Shown piece by piece: positions 11,341 to 21,118 of a stretch of 64,000 nt of DNA. The notes below the pieces were generated by a model. The model was not told the origin of the DNA and did not search any database. It saw only the letters and a list, made by a program, of their open reading frames with translations. The position numbers and the translations under genes were made by a program. How positions within the stretch are numbered: the first letter of the stretch is position 1; each line of letters begins with the position of its first letter. Origin of the DNA: Aldrovandia affinis (taxonomy: Eukaryota; Chordata; Actinopteri; Notacanthiformes; Halosauridae); contig JAINUG010000023.1 of assembly GCA_029706075.1 (NCBI GenBank), forward strand, positions 1,703,501-1,767,500, in the 5' to 3' direction.

Positions 11341-11924
11341 GTAAACGACACTGTTGAGCGTGAGAAAGTGGTGGCAGCCACCTTCCGGCAGCAGTGCGTC
11401 ATGTAGGAACATTAATTTCACAACAAAGAGAGATGGTTTGCACACCCACGTGTTTGTGGTCTCACGACTCAAGGACCAGGGTGTGAGCATTTCTCAAGCG
11501 ATTCCAATAATTTTGTAACAAAGAACTCAGAAGAGTAAATCATTTTGTTACTGATTGCACCCATGGTCTTGTTGCACCCAAAGCTGACAGATCAGTGATC
11601 GGTCGGCGGACCCTTTGATCTTCCCTTCCTTCCAAGCGTGTAATGCCAGCTGCTGCTTCTTTTAGCGAGCAGTCCACTTGCTGATCTGCACCCGCAGTGG
11701 ATCAGAGTTGTGCTCTTCATGTGTTGGCTGCCTTGGAAAAAATCTGATATGATGATCAGAGCTTTACATTACCCTGGTCTTTGGTGTATGTTTACTTGCT
11801 CCCTTACTCAGTTTCAATAGCACAGCATACATTTGACAAATTATCAATTTGCTGGATACAGCTGGAAACAGGCTCTAAAGCCCAATCAGGCTTTAATTAA
11901 TTAAATTCACCCAAGGGAACGTCA

Positions 11925-12010
11925 GACGCACGCCACCCAGGATTCAAACTTGCAACCCTCTGGTTACAGAAAATCAGCTTCACAGCAACCACTCCCTATA
12001 TGTGGCTGAA
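11925..12010 (-). repeat. tRNA-like SINE remnant
   Basis: On the minus strand this reads a tRNA-like body with a box-B-like AGGGTTGCAAGTTTGAAT-type motif. The same sequence is found on the + strand at about 17398-17540, 19595-19740, 27656-27800 and 45848-45990, always at the end of X half-units. It is old and degenerate. Confidence 0.45.
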
Positions 12011-12080
12011 GTGAGGATGGGTGAAATTGAGCGGCTGTAAGCACATTGTGAGTTTTTTGACTGCTTCATGCTCTGAAATA

Positions 12081-12825
12081 TATTTTTCTTGTCACACCTC
12101 AGTACGTCTCCTTCCGAGCTTAGAGACAGATCCTGTCTTGGCAACGAGCACAAAGGGAATCAAAGCCACATTACTGTACATGTCATTAATTTAACAACCT
12201 CTGCACACGCTCAGCTTGGGCACTGGGTCATTATGCAGACAGTGCACAACCTCAACTCAAATTAAACCTGCTCGCTAAGTGACCCTCCAAAGAACTCCAG
12301 GCCGGCTGAATAATGACTTTAAAACTGTGATTAAGACAAGCCGCCAGTCTCAAATGCACTGTGACGTAAAAGCTGGATGATTATGAATAAATTTTTATGA
12401 CTGGAAAAATCATCTCCTCATTCCAATGAGAATCAAATTGCAATCAAATCTGCATCATGCTGTAGCCAGTGCGATGCACAGGGTGTCTGGTGGCTGGGTC
12501 TGGTAGTCCTGCAGAGTTGCAGAGTTGAAAGTTCCGATCTTTGGCACTAGATGGCGCACAGGACTTGTGAAAGCCACAAATCGCTGCGCATTGACAGTAG
12601 CTGTTGAGCAGAGGTGAATGAAGTTATCAGTTGCAGCAACAACACCACTGATCAGCAAGATTGTCCCTGGCATGTCACATGCTGATCTAAGTTAGTGAAT
12701 CATTTTAAACAAAACATTTTAAACAGCACAATTGCAGAATTTGTGCAGTGCAATGCCCGAAAAGCAAGACCACCATTTCCTGCACCTCTCCCCCACCTCC
12801 TCCCTAGGGTGCCAGAGGGCAGGTT
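12081..12825. other. Single-copy stretch
   Basis: No repeat match in the window beyond about 12180 and no convincing gene. A 72-codon open frame on the minus strand (12455-12673) lacks recognisable domains. The 12230-12440 part is less AT-rich and could be a conserved non-coding element, but this cannot be judged here. Confidence 0.5.
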
Positions 12826-13822
12826 AATCTAATGCACTCAAGATTAAAGGCTGACATCCTAAAAATAAGAGCACTGCATTTAACGAAGCATGGAAATTGA
12901 GTGGGAGCCAGGGGGATATTCAAATATCTGAAGACATGCTCAACCAACATGCTCTGCATTCTTAACTGATTTTTTTACAGCACTGCCAATGGATCTTGGT
13001 TTTCCCTGGCCACTTTCCCTTAGGATTACAGTAATCAAGCATGTGCTTTTCATCCCTGACAAACAATGTACAAGTCTGAGATAGACAAACCACAAACAGC
13101 ACATGAGACTCAATGTTATAAATGTATCTGCTCCCTTGAAACTGGACTGTCCAAATGTACCCACCCTGAATCAATCCAAGCAAGTTATATAGATCATATT
13201 GGTTCTCTCTCAAACAGACATTGCACTACAAAACTATCTTAGAAGTAATTACTTAAATACGTGTGCATAACCATTAAATAACCTCTGCTTCTCATTGTTT
13301 AAAAAAAAAAATATTATTTTGTGGTTGTCTCTACTTGCCATAACTTCACTGTTAAAATTGTGCACTAATTTTTCATTACGTGTTCTGTGAAGCACTCAGT
13401 CTTCATTTACATGGAGCGGTGGGGGGTGTCAAAATCATACCCTGGAGCAACGCAGTCTCTGCAGGCTTGTGGGGTTTTCTTTCAACTTCCAGGTAACTTA
13501 GATATTGTAAACAAGGTGCGTGTGAACTGGAGTCGACACCACTGACTTTACCTCACAATTAGAGCGAGTGGGTAATCCACTGGCCAGGGTACATAGGGAG
13601 TCCTACAAGTTGGAAGTTGAATACAGTCCGGTTGTTATATGAAGATCTTGCTTGCAAGAAGAAAGTAACTACATACAAGGGCACTTTCGCCTGTTTAACA
13701 CGTGTAGACTGTCACAACATCACCTGTAAAACTTAATTGCCAAAGCTAGTTAGCTACAAAGTAACAAGCTAGGTAGGCAGCTAGCGAACTAGCAAAATTG
13801 AAGGGCTTACTTCCAAAACCTG
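12826..13822. repeat. Flank repeat, copy F2
   Basis: Matches F1 from the window start, including the CTGACATCCTAAAAAT and GAGTGGGAGCCAGGGGGATA blocks and the later AAAGCTAGTTA segment. It is shortened by several deletions. It ends where a TTAA-flanked transposon begins. Confidence 0.75.
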
Positions 13823-14499
13823 TTAAGTCCATTTTGCTTGTAAGGAGAAAAACGCATTTTTCTGAAAAGTTGTTACCACTAACAGCAATGTTCATTTTAT
13901 GAAAACTATGTTTGGTTACCATGGCAGACTATTTAAATAAAGGGTGTTTTTGAAATCTACTCTTCTTTGTTCTTATTATTTTGTCACTTTTTGTGCCAAA
14001 ATGTCATGAAATTCATTCATCGCGATTACCGTGAGTTTCACACCAAGCATTATGCATGTGTTATTTGTTCTTACTCAATTTTCCTGTCACTCTGGCTTAC
14101 TGGACTATATTTTTATAGTATTGTGGCATAATAGATGGATGATATAACACAAAGACAACGGTTATAAGAGCTCTAAAATGATGTTGGCACTTCGGTAAAA
14201 ACAAGTTGCTTAGAAAACTTTTACTTTATTTTCAACATTTTGTTGTCTGAACGAAACATAAAGAGTACAGTCTTTTGTATTGGCAGAACTGTTAAAACGT
14301 ACATTGGAATAGAGAAATAGTAAATGTTGTAGGAAAAAGAAACTAAAAAACTACATAATACTGACTTCAGACTGCAGACATATTATTTTGCAAGGAACAC
14401 AACTAAAACGAAAAAATTAAAATGTTGATAATGATATCACAGAAACCGATAAGCAGATGTGTAAACAATAATGCTAATGGTTGTTTATGTTAACACAAT

Positions 14500-14694
14500 C
14501 TAAACACACGCATCATTGCCATAGTCAAATAACCATGTCACATTTTCATCTTCCCCGTCATCCACGGACTTGTTATCCAAAGCGGACTGACAGATGGGTT
14601 GATAGTATGGCTGCAACTTGGTTGCAGTTTCCAGGTTTATTCCTACAGCCATCAGCAGCTTTCCTACATCTGCAGCTTTGGCTGGCTTTATCAC
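14500..14694 (-). pseudogene. Possible C-terminal part of the same transposon protein
   Basis: An open stretch of 64 codons (IKPAKAADVGKLLMAVGI near the start, ending WLFDYGNDACV) lies 25 bp beyond the stop of the frame above, in another frame. The spacing suggests an internal deletion joined the two ends of a longer gene. No domain is recognised with certainty. Confidence 0.35.
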
Positions 14695-14719
14695 ACTTTT
14701 GAGTGGTATCAGCTTTGCC

Positions 14720-15280
14720 TTAAATGTTGAAAGCTTTTTTCCTTTCTTGCCAATCGTTGCGTTTCATTTCTTCGCGATCTCGACAAAGTCGGCGTCCCCC
14801 TCTTGTTTCATTTCGTATGTTGTGATGTTGTTTCCAATGACTCGCGATGTTCTGCAGGCGTGTACGCTTGATGTTGGTGATACCCTGAAACGCAATGGCA
14901 CACACCGGCACACCCAGAACCTGGTACTTCACTGTCACGGAGCGATGTTTTGACTCCTTATTCCGTGGACGCTTGCGTTTCGGATGCAGCACAGTCATGC
15001 ATTTCAGTAGGAAAAAGTCCTGTTTCTGTTTGTCCGTGGTAGAATACAACTGCCCGAAAAATAGGTCAATGTCCGTCTGTGCCAATTTGCTAACGCGACA
15101 CCGACGGTTGGATGGCTTTGTCACATGAGTACAGTTGACCGAAGGCGACTTTCCTTCTGCGCTGTAACGCTTTTCTTTCAAAATATTTTTCTTCCACTTT
15201 TCTGGGCATCTTTTACGCTTTCTACTTTTACTAGAAGGAGAAACACGCTCGGAATCATCCTCACAAATATCTTCCGCCAT
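14720..15280 (-). pseudogene. Transposon-derived protein, N-terminal part
   Basis: An open frame of 186 codons starts with MAEDICEDDSERVSPSSKSR, a charged, Lys/Arg-rich N-terminus with a likely nuclear localisation stretch. A later segment (VPVCAIAFQGITNIKRTRLQ, then ETRGGRR) resembles the V-C-x3-F-x4-G-I-x3-R-V pattern found before the catalytic core of a large group of animal transposon-like proteins. It ends at a stop without any DDE/D core, so the protein is truncated. The small frame at 14500-14694 could be its displaced C-terminus. It lies inside the TTAA-flanked element. A host gene is possible but less likely. Confidence 0.5.
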
Positions 15281-15520
15281 AACAACTTGAACAAAATATC
15301 ACGTGACGTTGAAAACCTCACGCTATTGGTTATCGACTTTAACAGGTTTTGGAAATGAAACCAGGTGGGACTTAATCGCTTTTGGAAACAACACAATAGT
15401 TTTATGGGCGGCTTCTATGGGACTAAACCGCTTTTAACGCTCAATTTACAGCAGAAACATGCGTTGCCATATGTAGTTGCAGGTGGTGCTCAGAACCATT
15501 TTTTGGCAAAAATGGACTTA

Positions 15521-15655
15521 TGTGTGGCTCAGTAGGTAGAGCATGGCGTTGACAATGCTTAGGTTGTGGGTTCAATTCCAATTGGAATCACATATTTTGA
15601 AAAATGTATGCATTCAGTACTGTAAATTGCTTTGGATAAAATTGTCTGATAAATG
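15521..15655 (+). repeat. tRNA-derived SINE
   Basis: A Pol III box A (TGGCTCAGTAGGTAGAGCATGG) and box B (GGGTTCAATTCC) are followed by a tail with TGCTTTGGATAAAA-like sequence, as in fish SINEs with an L2-type 3' end. It abuts the TTAA element. Confidence 0.75.
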
Positions 15656-16306
15656 GTATATATAACACATGAAGAGTACAACTCTGATCCACTGCGGGTG
15701 CAGCTCAGCAAGTGGACTGCTAGCTAAAAGAAGCAGCAGCTGGCATTACACGCTTGGAAGGAAGGGAAGATCAAGATCACCGACCAATCGCTGATCTGCC
15801 AGCTTTGGGTGCAACAAGACCATTGGTGCAATCAGTACCAAAATGATTTACTCTTCCGAGTTCTTTGTTACAAAATTATTGGAATCGCTTGAGAAATGCT
15901 CTCAACCTGGTCCTTGAGTCGTGAGACCACAAACACGTGGGTGTGCAAACCATCTCTCTTTGTTGTGAAATGAATGTTCCTACATGACGCACTGCTGCCG
16001 GAAGGTGGCTGTCACCACTTTCTCAGACTCAACAGTGTTGTTTACAAATATATGTTTATATATAAATAATAATGACCCAATAACACAATTGGAATTGAAT
16101 GTACTATTTTATATAATGAGCACCAGTCACATACTGTGAGTGTTATTGTGATCTGTGATATACAGTTATATAAAACAGAGCAGAGGGATTTTTCTCTTTC
16201 CTCTCAATGTAGAGGCTTAATTTATGATGACAGTCTTCAGACATCAGGAGTAGATTGTGAATGTGTGTAGGTAATGTATGTGCCCTACTTGCTTTTTTCT
16301 TTACAG

Positions 16307-16345
16307 TTTTTTGTGATTTTCCTTCTGGGGACCATTGCTGAAGAG
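16307..16345 (+). other. Micro-exon-like segment in the X lead
   Basis: A pyrimidine-rich tract ending TTTACAG precedes 39 bp open in one frame (FFVIFLLGTIAEE), followed by GTGAGA. Identical signals occur at 18059-18097, 26207-26245 and 44051-44089. In Y half-units the AG is changed to AA. It may be a relic exon of a co-duplicated gene or chance. Confidence 0.3.
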
Positions 16346-16457
16346 GTGAGACATAAAGCAAATCTTTAAGCTGTTGTTTTATTTGTATATGCAGTCACCG
16401 GACTATGTGAGAGTCAAAAGTAATCATATCCAAATCTAATCAAGTTAGTTGTATGAA

Positions 16458-16529
16458 GGGGGTATAGCTCAGTGGTAGAGCATTTGACTGCAGATCAAGA
16501 GGTCCCAGGTTCAAATCCTGATGCACCCT
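16458..16529 (+). tRNA. tRNA-Cys (GCA), diverged
   Basis: 72 nt with box A TAGCTCAGTGGTAGAGC, anticodon loop CTGCAGA (GCA) and box B GGTTCAAAT. The acceptor pairs GGGGGTA with TGCACCC (one G-A mismatch). The T-stem CCAGG/CCTGA has one C-A mismatch but pairs at position 51-63. Confidence 0.55.
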
Positions 16530-16630
16530 TAAAACCAATGATACATTGCCCATATACATTTTTTTGATAAATATATTGGTATAAAAAATGTATAGATTTT
16601 TTTTCTTTGCAATGAAATGATTTGAAAAAT

Positions 16631-16671
16631 GGGGGTAAAGCTCAGTGGTAGCTAAAATCCTGGTGTCCCCT
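16631..16671 (+). pseudogene. 41-nt tRNA-Cys fragment lacking the anticodon arm
   Basis: GGGGGTAAAGCTCAGTGGTA is joined directly to GCTAAAATCCTGGTGTCCCC. The whole anticodon arm and half the T-arm are gone. The same 41-nt form recurs at 26869, 44550 and 45200. Confidence 0.75.
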
Positions 16672-16769
16672 TAACAGCAATGTTAATTAACCCAATTCAG
16701 TTTTGTTCTATATATATTGATATCAACCATTTCAAGATTTTTTCTTAGTAATGAACACATTTGGTTACG

Positions 16770-16841
16770 TGGGGTATAGCTCAGTGGTAGAGCATTTGAC
16801 TGCAGATCAAGAGGTCCCAGGTTCAACTCCAGGTGCCCCCT
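16770..16841 (+). tRNA. tRNA-Cys (GCA), first base pair lost
   Basis: 72 nt with GCA anticodon. One G of the 5' GGGGG is missing, so position 1 is T facing C72. The T-stem has an A51-A63 mismatch. Confidence 0.55.
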
Positions 16842-18210
16842 TAAAACCTATATTGCTTTACTCATTCACATTTTGTTCATAATTAAATTGATCTCCGATG
16901 TGTAAAAAAAGGACTGGGTAATAATGTTGCCACTTACGCAAAACGTAACTTCAAGAAGCTCATTGTGCTTGATGTCACCACAAGTGTGGTTAGCTGTAAC
17001 CTGTAGTTAACTTGAGTACTCTGGATGAATAACCCTTAGCAAGTTGTCACAGTGAGGGCGCAGTGGCGCTGGTGTGAGAGTTCATTTTACAATATAGCTA
17101 TTAATTTGACAAGAGTAGCCTATGGCACGTCATAATTATGCTTTTTTGGCAATGCAGGGCAAATTCAGAGTTTTGTGTGTTATATCTGACACACACTGCG
17201 ATTGGACAAACACTGGTGTCTAAATACTGACACTGTAATGTGGCTTTGCATCCCTTTGTGCTCATTGCCAAAACAAACAAAGGCAGGATCTGTCCGTAAG
17301 CTCTGAAGAAGACATGTACTGAGGTGTGACTAGAAAAAGATATTTCAGAGAATGAAGCAGTCCCAAAACTCACAATGTGCTTACAGACGCTCAATTTCAC
17401 CCATCCTCACTTCAGCCACATATAGGGAGTGCCTGTGAAGATATTCTGTAACCAGAGGGTTGCAAGTTTGAAACCTGGGTGGCATGCTTCTGACATTCCC
17501 TTTGTTGAATTGAATGAATTAAAGCCTGATTGGGCTTTAAGCAAATTTCCAGATATAAATCTGTAAAATGTATGCATTTAAACTGAGAAAGGTTACCCAG
17601 GCTAATGTAAAGCTTCATATCAGTGTTCTTCCGAGTTCTTTGTTACAAAATCATTGGAATCGGTGCTCAGGTCCTTGAGTCCTGAGACCACAAGCACTTG
17701 GGTCTGCAAACCATCTCTCTTTGTTGTGAAATTAATGTTCGTACATGACGCACTGCTGCCGGAAGGTGGCTGTCACCACTTTCTCAGGCTCAACACTGTT
17801 GTTTATGAATATATATTTATATATAAATAACAATAACACAATTGGAATTGAACATACTATTTTATATAATCAGCACCAGTCACATACTTTGAGTGTTATT
17901 GTGATCTGTGGTATACATTTCTATAAAACAGAGCAGAGGGATTTTCTCTTTCCTCTAGATGTAGAGGCTTAATTTATGATGACAGTCTTCAGACATCAGG
18001 AGTAGATTGTGAATGTGTGTAGGTAATGTATGTGCCCTACTTGCTTTTTTCTTTACAGTTTTTTGTGATTTTCCTTCTGGGGACCATTGCTGAAGAGGTG
18101 AGACATAAAGCAAATCTTTAAGCTGTTATTTTATTTGTATATGCAGTCACCGGACTATGTGAGAGTCAAAAGTAATCGTATCCAAATCTAATCAAGTTAG
18201 TTGTATAAAG

Positions 18211-18282
18211 GGGGGTATAGCTCAGTGGTAGAGCATTTGACTGCAGATCAAGAGGTCCCAGGTTCAACTCCAGGTGCCCCCT
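18211..18282 (+). tRNA. tRNA-Cys (GCA)
   Basis: 72 nt. The acceptor GGGGGTA/TGCCCCC pairs fully with one G-T wobble and discriminator T. The anticodon is GCA. The D- and anticodon-stems are intact. The T-stem CCAGG/CCAGG has an A51-A63 mismatch. A TTTT that could end Pol III transcription lies about 30 nt downstream. Confidence 0.7.
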
Positions 18283-18381
18283 TAAAACCAATCTTGCTTT
18301 ACTCATTCACGTTTTGTTCATAATTAAATTGATAGCCGGTACATAAAAAAACTAAATTCTAATCAAGTTTGTAGTATGAAG

Positions 18382-18453
18382 GGGAGTGTAGCCCAGTGGT
18401 AGAGCATTTGACTGCAGCTCAAGAGGTCGCAGGTTCAAATCTTCATGCCCCCT
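18382..18453 (+). tRNA. tRNA-Cys-like (GCA), degenerate
   Basis: GTGTAGCCCAGTGG box A variant, loop CTGCAGC. The acceptor has an A-C mismatch and the T-stem (GCAGG/CTTCA) pairs poorly. Probably a pseudogene. Confidence 0.45.
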
Positions 18454-18549
18454 TAAAACCAATGTAGCTTTCCTCATTCATGTTTTGTTCATAATTAAAT
18501 TGATATCCGGTATGGCAAAATATCTGTGTAATGGAAGGTCTTCCACAAA

Positions 18550-18621
18550 GGGAGTATAGCTCAGTAGTAGAGCATTTGACTGCAGATCAAGAGGTCCCAG
18601 ATTCAAGTCTTGATGCCCCCT
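18550..18621 (+). tRNA. tRNA-Cys-like (GCA), degenerate
   Basis: 72 nt starting GGGAGTA. The D-loop reads AGTAGTAG, the anticodon is GCA, and the T-stem is CCAGA/CTTGA with two mismatches. Confidence 0.45.
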
Positions 18622-18736
18622 TAAAACCAATGATATATTGCCCAAAACTATATTTATTTTTTGATAAATATTTAAAAATTGGTATCAAAACTGTATAGAT
18701 TTTTTTCTTTGCAAATGAAATGATTTAAAAATTTGG

Positions 18737-18794
18737 GGGGGTAAAGCTCAAGATGGTTCAAGATTTTTTATTTGCTAAAATCCTGGTGTCCCCT
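18737..18794 (+). pseudogene. tRNA-Cys fragment with rearranged centre
   Basis: It has the ends of the 41-nt fragment (GGGGGTAAAGCTCA and GTGTCCCCT), but the centre is replaced by a copy of the neighbouring GGTTCAAGATTTTT sequence. Confidence 0.65.
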
Positions 18795-18939
18795 TAACAG
18801 CAATGTTAATTAACCAAAGGGCAATTCAATTTTACAGTAAAAGACAATAGTTGAATGAAATATATTGATATCAACCATTTCAAGATTTTTAAGAGCTCTT
18901 AAAAAAACAACACAATAATGAACACATTTGGTTACATGG

Positions 18940-19019
18940 AGGGGTATAGCTCAGTGGCTCAGTGGTAGAGCATTTGACTGCAGATCAAGAGGTCCCAGGT
19001 TCAACTCCAGGTGCCCCCT
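18940..19019 (+). pseudogene. tRNA-Cys with 8-bp duplication in the D-arm
   Basis: CTCAGTGG is repeated in tandem, giving 80 nt instead of 72. The rest matches the canonical array tRNA with GCA anticodon. The D-arm cannot fold normally. Confidence 0.65.
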
Positions 19020-19594
19020 TAAAACCTATATTGCTTTACTCATTCACATTTTGTTCATAATTAAATTGATCTCCGATGTGTAAAAAAAGGACTGGGTAAT
19101 AATGTTGCCACTTACGCAAAACGTAACTTCAAGAAGCTCATTGTGCTTGATGTCACCACAAGTGTGGTTAGCTGTAACCTGTAGTTAACTTGAGTACTCT
19201 GGATGAATAACCCTTAGCAAGTTGTCACAGTGAGGGCGCAGTGGCGCTGGTGTGAGAGTTCATTTTACAATATAGCTATTAATTTGACAAGAGTAGCCTA
19301 TGGCACGTCATAATTATGCTTTTTTTGGCAATGCAGGGCAAATTCAGAGTTTTGTGTGTTATATCTGACGCACACTGCGATTGGACAAACACTGGTGTCT
19401 AAATACTGACACTGTAATGTGGCTTTGCATCCCTTTGTGCTCATTGCCAAAACAAACAAAGGCAGGATCTGTCCGTAAGCTCTGAAGAAGACATGTACTG
19501 AGGTGTGACTAGAAAAAGATATTTCAGAGAATGAAGCAGTCCCAAAACTCACAATGTGCTTACAGACGCTCAATTTCACCCATCCTCACTTCAG

Positions 19595-19740
19595 CCACAT
19601 ATAGGGAGTGGTTGCTGTGAAGCTGATATTCTGTAACCAGAGGGTTGCAAGTTTGAAACCTGGGTGGCATGCTTCTGACATTCCCTTTGTTGAATTGAAT
19701 GAATTAAAGCCTGATTGGGCTTTAAGCAAATTTCCAGCTG
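19595..19740 (+). repeat. tRNA-like SINE remnant at the end of X2
   Basis: The body reads GTGGTTGCTGTGAAGCTGAT and a box-B-like GGGTTGCAAGTTTGAAACC. Equivalent sites are listed under 11925-12010. Confidence 0.45.
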
Positions 19741-20922
19741 TATCCAGTAAATCGATAATTGTAAAATGTATGCTGTGCTATTTAAACTGAGAAAGGGAGC
19801 AAGTAAACATACACCAAAGCCCAGGGTAATGTAAAGCTTCATATCAGATTTTTTCCAAGTTCTTCCGAGTTCTTTGTTACAAAATCATTGGAATCGCTTA
19901 AGAAAGTGCTCACAACCTGGTCCTTGAGTCCTGAGACTACAAACACTTGGGTGTGCAAACCATCTCTCTTTGTTGTGAAATGAATGTTCCTACATGACGC
20001 ACTGCTGCCGGAAGGTGGCTGTCACCACTTTCTCAGGCTCAACTGTGTTGTTTATGAATACATATTTATATATTAATAATAATTACACAATAACACAATT
20101 GGAATTGAACTTACTATTTTATATAATCAGCACCAGTCACATACTTTGAGTGTTATTGTGATCTGTGGTATACATTTGTATAAAACAGAGCAGAGGGATT
20201 TTTCTCTTTCCTCTCAATGTAGAGGCTTAATTTATGATGACAGTCTTCAGACATCAGGAGTATATTTGTCAATGTGTTGTGTAGATAATGTATGTGCCCT
20301 ACTTGCTTTTTTTCTTTACAATTTTTTGTGATTTTCTTTCTGGGGAATATTGCTGAAGAGGTGAGACATAAAGCAACAGCGTTTGCAAATATTTAAGCTA
20401 TTATAAATATTCACAAGAGTATATTTGTGAATGTGTTGTGTAGATAATGTATGTGCTATTGTAGGATGTTGGTTCTACAACACACACTTCATACCATTTG
20501 AATTGAATTTATAATTATGTATATATATAGGGATTTTGTATATGAATAGGTTTTTTTTTTGTCACACATGATTTACATTTTCGAGGAATTTCATGTAGCA
20601 GTGGAAGAGACAGACTTATTTACTTTATTTAGGCAATCAAAGGGAATAAACAACAGTTTTCTTCTGTGAGAAGTAAGAAGTTATTATTCTTACGGTAAAA
20701 TTTTTGTATAAATTACACATTTTATACTCTCAGACCAGACCGGATCTAGACAATCTGTGAGATAAAGCAAGAACCTTTTTTTTTTTTTTTTTTTTTCATT
20801 GGACAATTGCAAATCATCGACACCCTTGCTAATTACAACACTTCCTTCACGTACATTAGGTTTGCCGCTGCAAAGTGTTTGCCTAACTTTCTACGACTTC
20901 CCTTTTCCGAAGCCCAGAGAGG

Positions 20923-20928
20923 TATAAG
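20923..20928 (+). promoter_or_regulatory. TATA box of sulfotransferase copy B
   Basis: TATAAG lies 196 bp upstream of the ATG at 21119. The surrounding sequence is almost identical in copies C and D. Confidence 0.6.
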
Positions 20929-21118
20929 AGGAGGTGCAGACACGTCGAGAGATCACACTTCCTCGCTCACTGCTGAAGACAGCCCTCCACTGGTGACCAG
21001 AACAAAACACTACTTTGCCTGTGACTAGACAGACAGACAGCCGCTCGCAGTTCACCTGTGACTAACAGACCAGAGGAACCTGCATCCATTCATCCGTGAA
21101 CAGAAAATCTGCTTGAAA

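Larger units (their letters stand above)
7010..12080 (-). repeat. Inverted Y half-unit A of the sulfotransferase array
   Basis: Read on the minus strand, this stretch matches the Y half-units B, C and D. It holds a lead segment (about 12080 down to 10860), 5' flank, promoter, the gene (10368 to 8022) and 3' flank to 7010. It differs by a Tc1 insertion at 7367-7906, a short intron 5, and no hAT-like or 586-bp insert downstream. It is the most diverged copy. Confidence 0.85.
13827..15517 (-). mobile_element. TTAA-flanked DNA transposon remnant
   Basis: The ends are GTCCATTTT (13827) and AAAATGGAC (to 15517). They are flanked by TTAA (13823-13826) and TTAT (15518-15521), which fits a TTAA-target transposon of the Kolobok or piggyBac kind. 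Two minus-strand open stretches lie inside (15280-14720 and 14694-14500). They look like the N- and C-terminal parts of one protein whose middle is lost. The superfamily is not settled by what I can see. Confidence 0.55.
15853..17625 (+). repeat. X half-unit 1 (lead segment plus tRNA-Cys cluster)
   Basis: It begins with the CTTCCGAGTTCTTTGTTAC lead shared by X and Y half-units and keeps about 550 bp in common with Y. It then carries tRNA-Cys sequences (16458, 16631, 16770), a tail of about 750 bp without a supported gene and a tRNA-like SINE remnant. Upstream (15660-15850) is the end-of-unit segment also found 3' of the sulfotransferase copies. Confidence 0.8.
17626..19860 (+). repeat. X half-unit 2
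   Basis: A second X copy directly follows X1, with no sulfotransferase between them. It has five tRNA-Cys sequences. Its lead is shortened at the start, and the tail (19020-19860) is nearly identical to 16842-17625. Confidence 0.8.

Noticed and set aside
12230-12440. Possible conserved non-coding element
   Set aside because: Composition alone suggests it; without a second species it cannot be supported.
16225-16355. C/D snoRNA candidate starting at ATGATGACAG in the lead segment
   Set aside because: A C-box-like ATGATGA is present, but no D box with matching terminal stem occurs at a normal distance.
17101-17400. A minus-strand frame of 78-99 codons repeated in X tails (17101, 19298, 27359, 45602)
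   Set aside because: It recurs only because the DNA is duplicated. No domain, promoter or splice signal supports it, and copy 45602 is shortened.
21113-21118. In-frame TTG two codons before the sulfotransferase ATG
   Set aside because: The ATG at 21119 has a usable context and is the same in all copies; a TTG start in a vertebrate gene needs evidence not present here.
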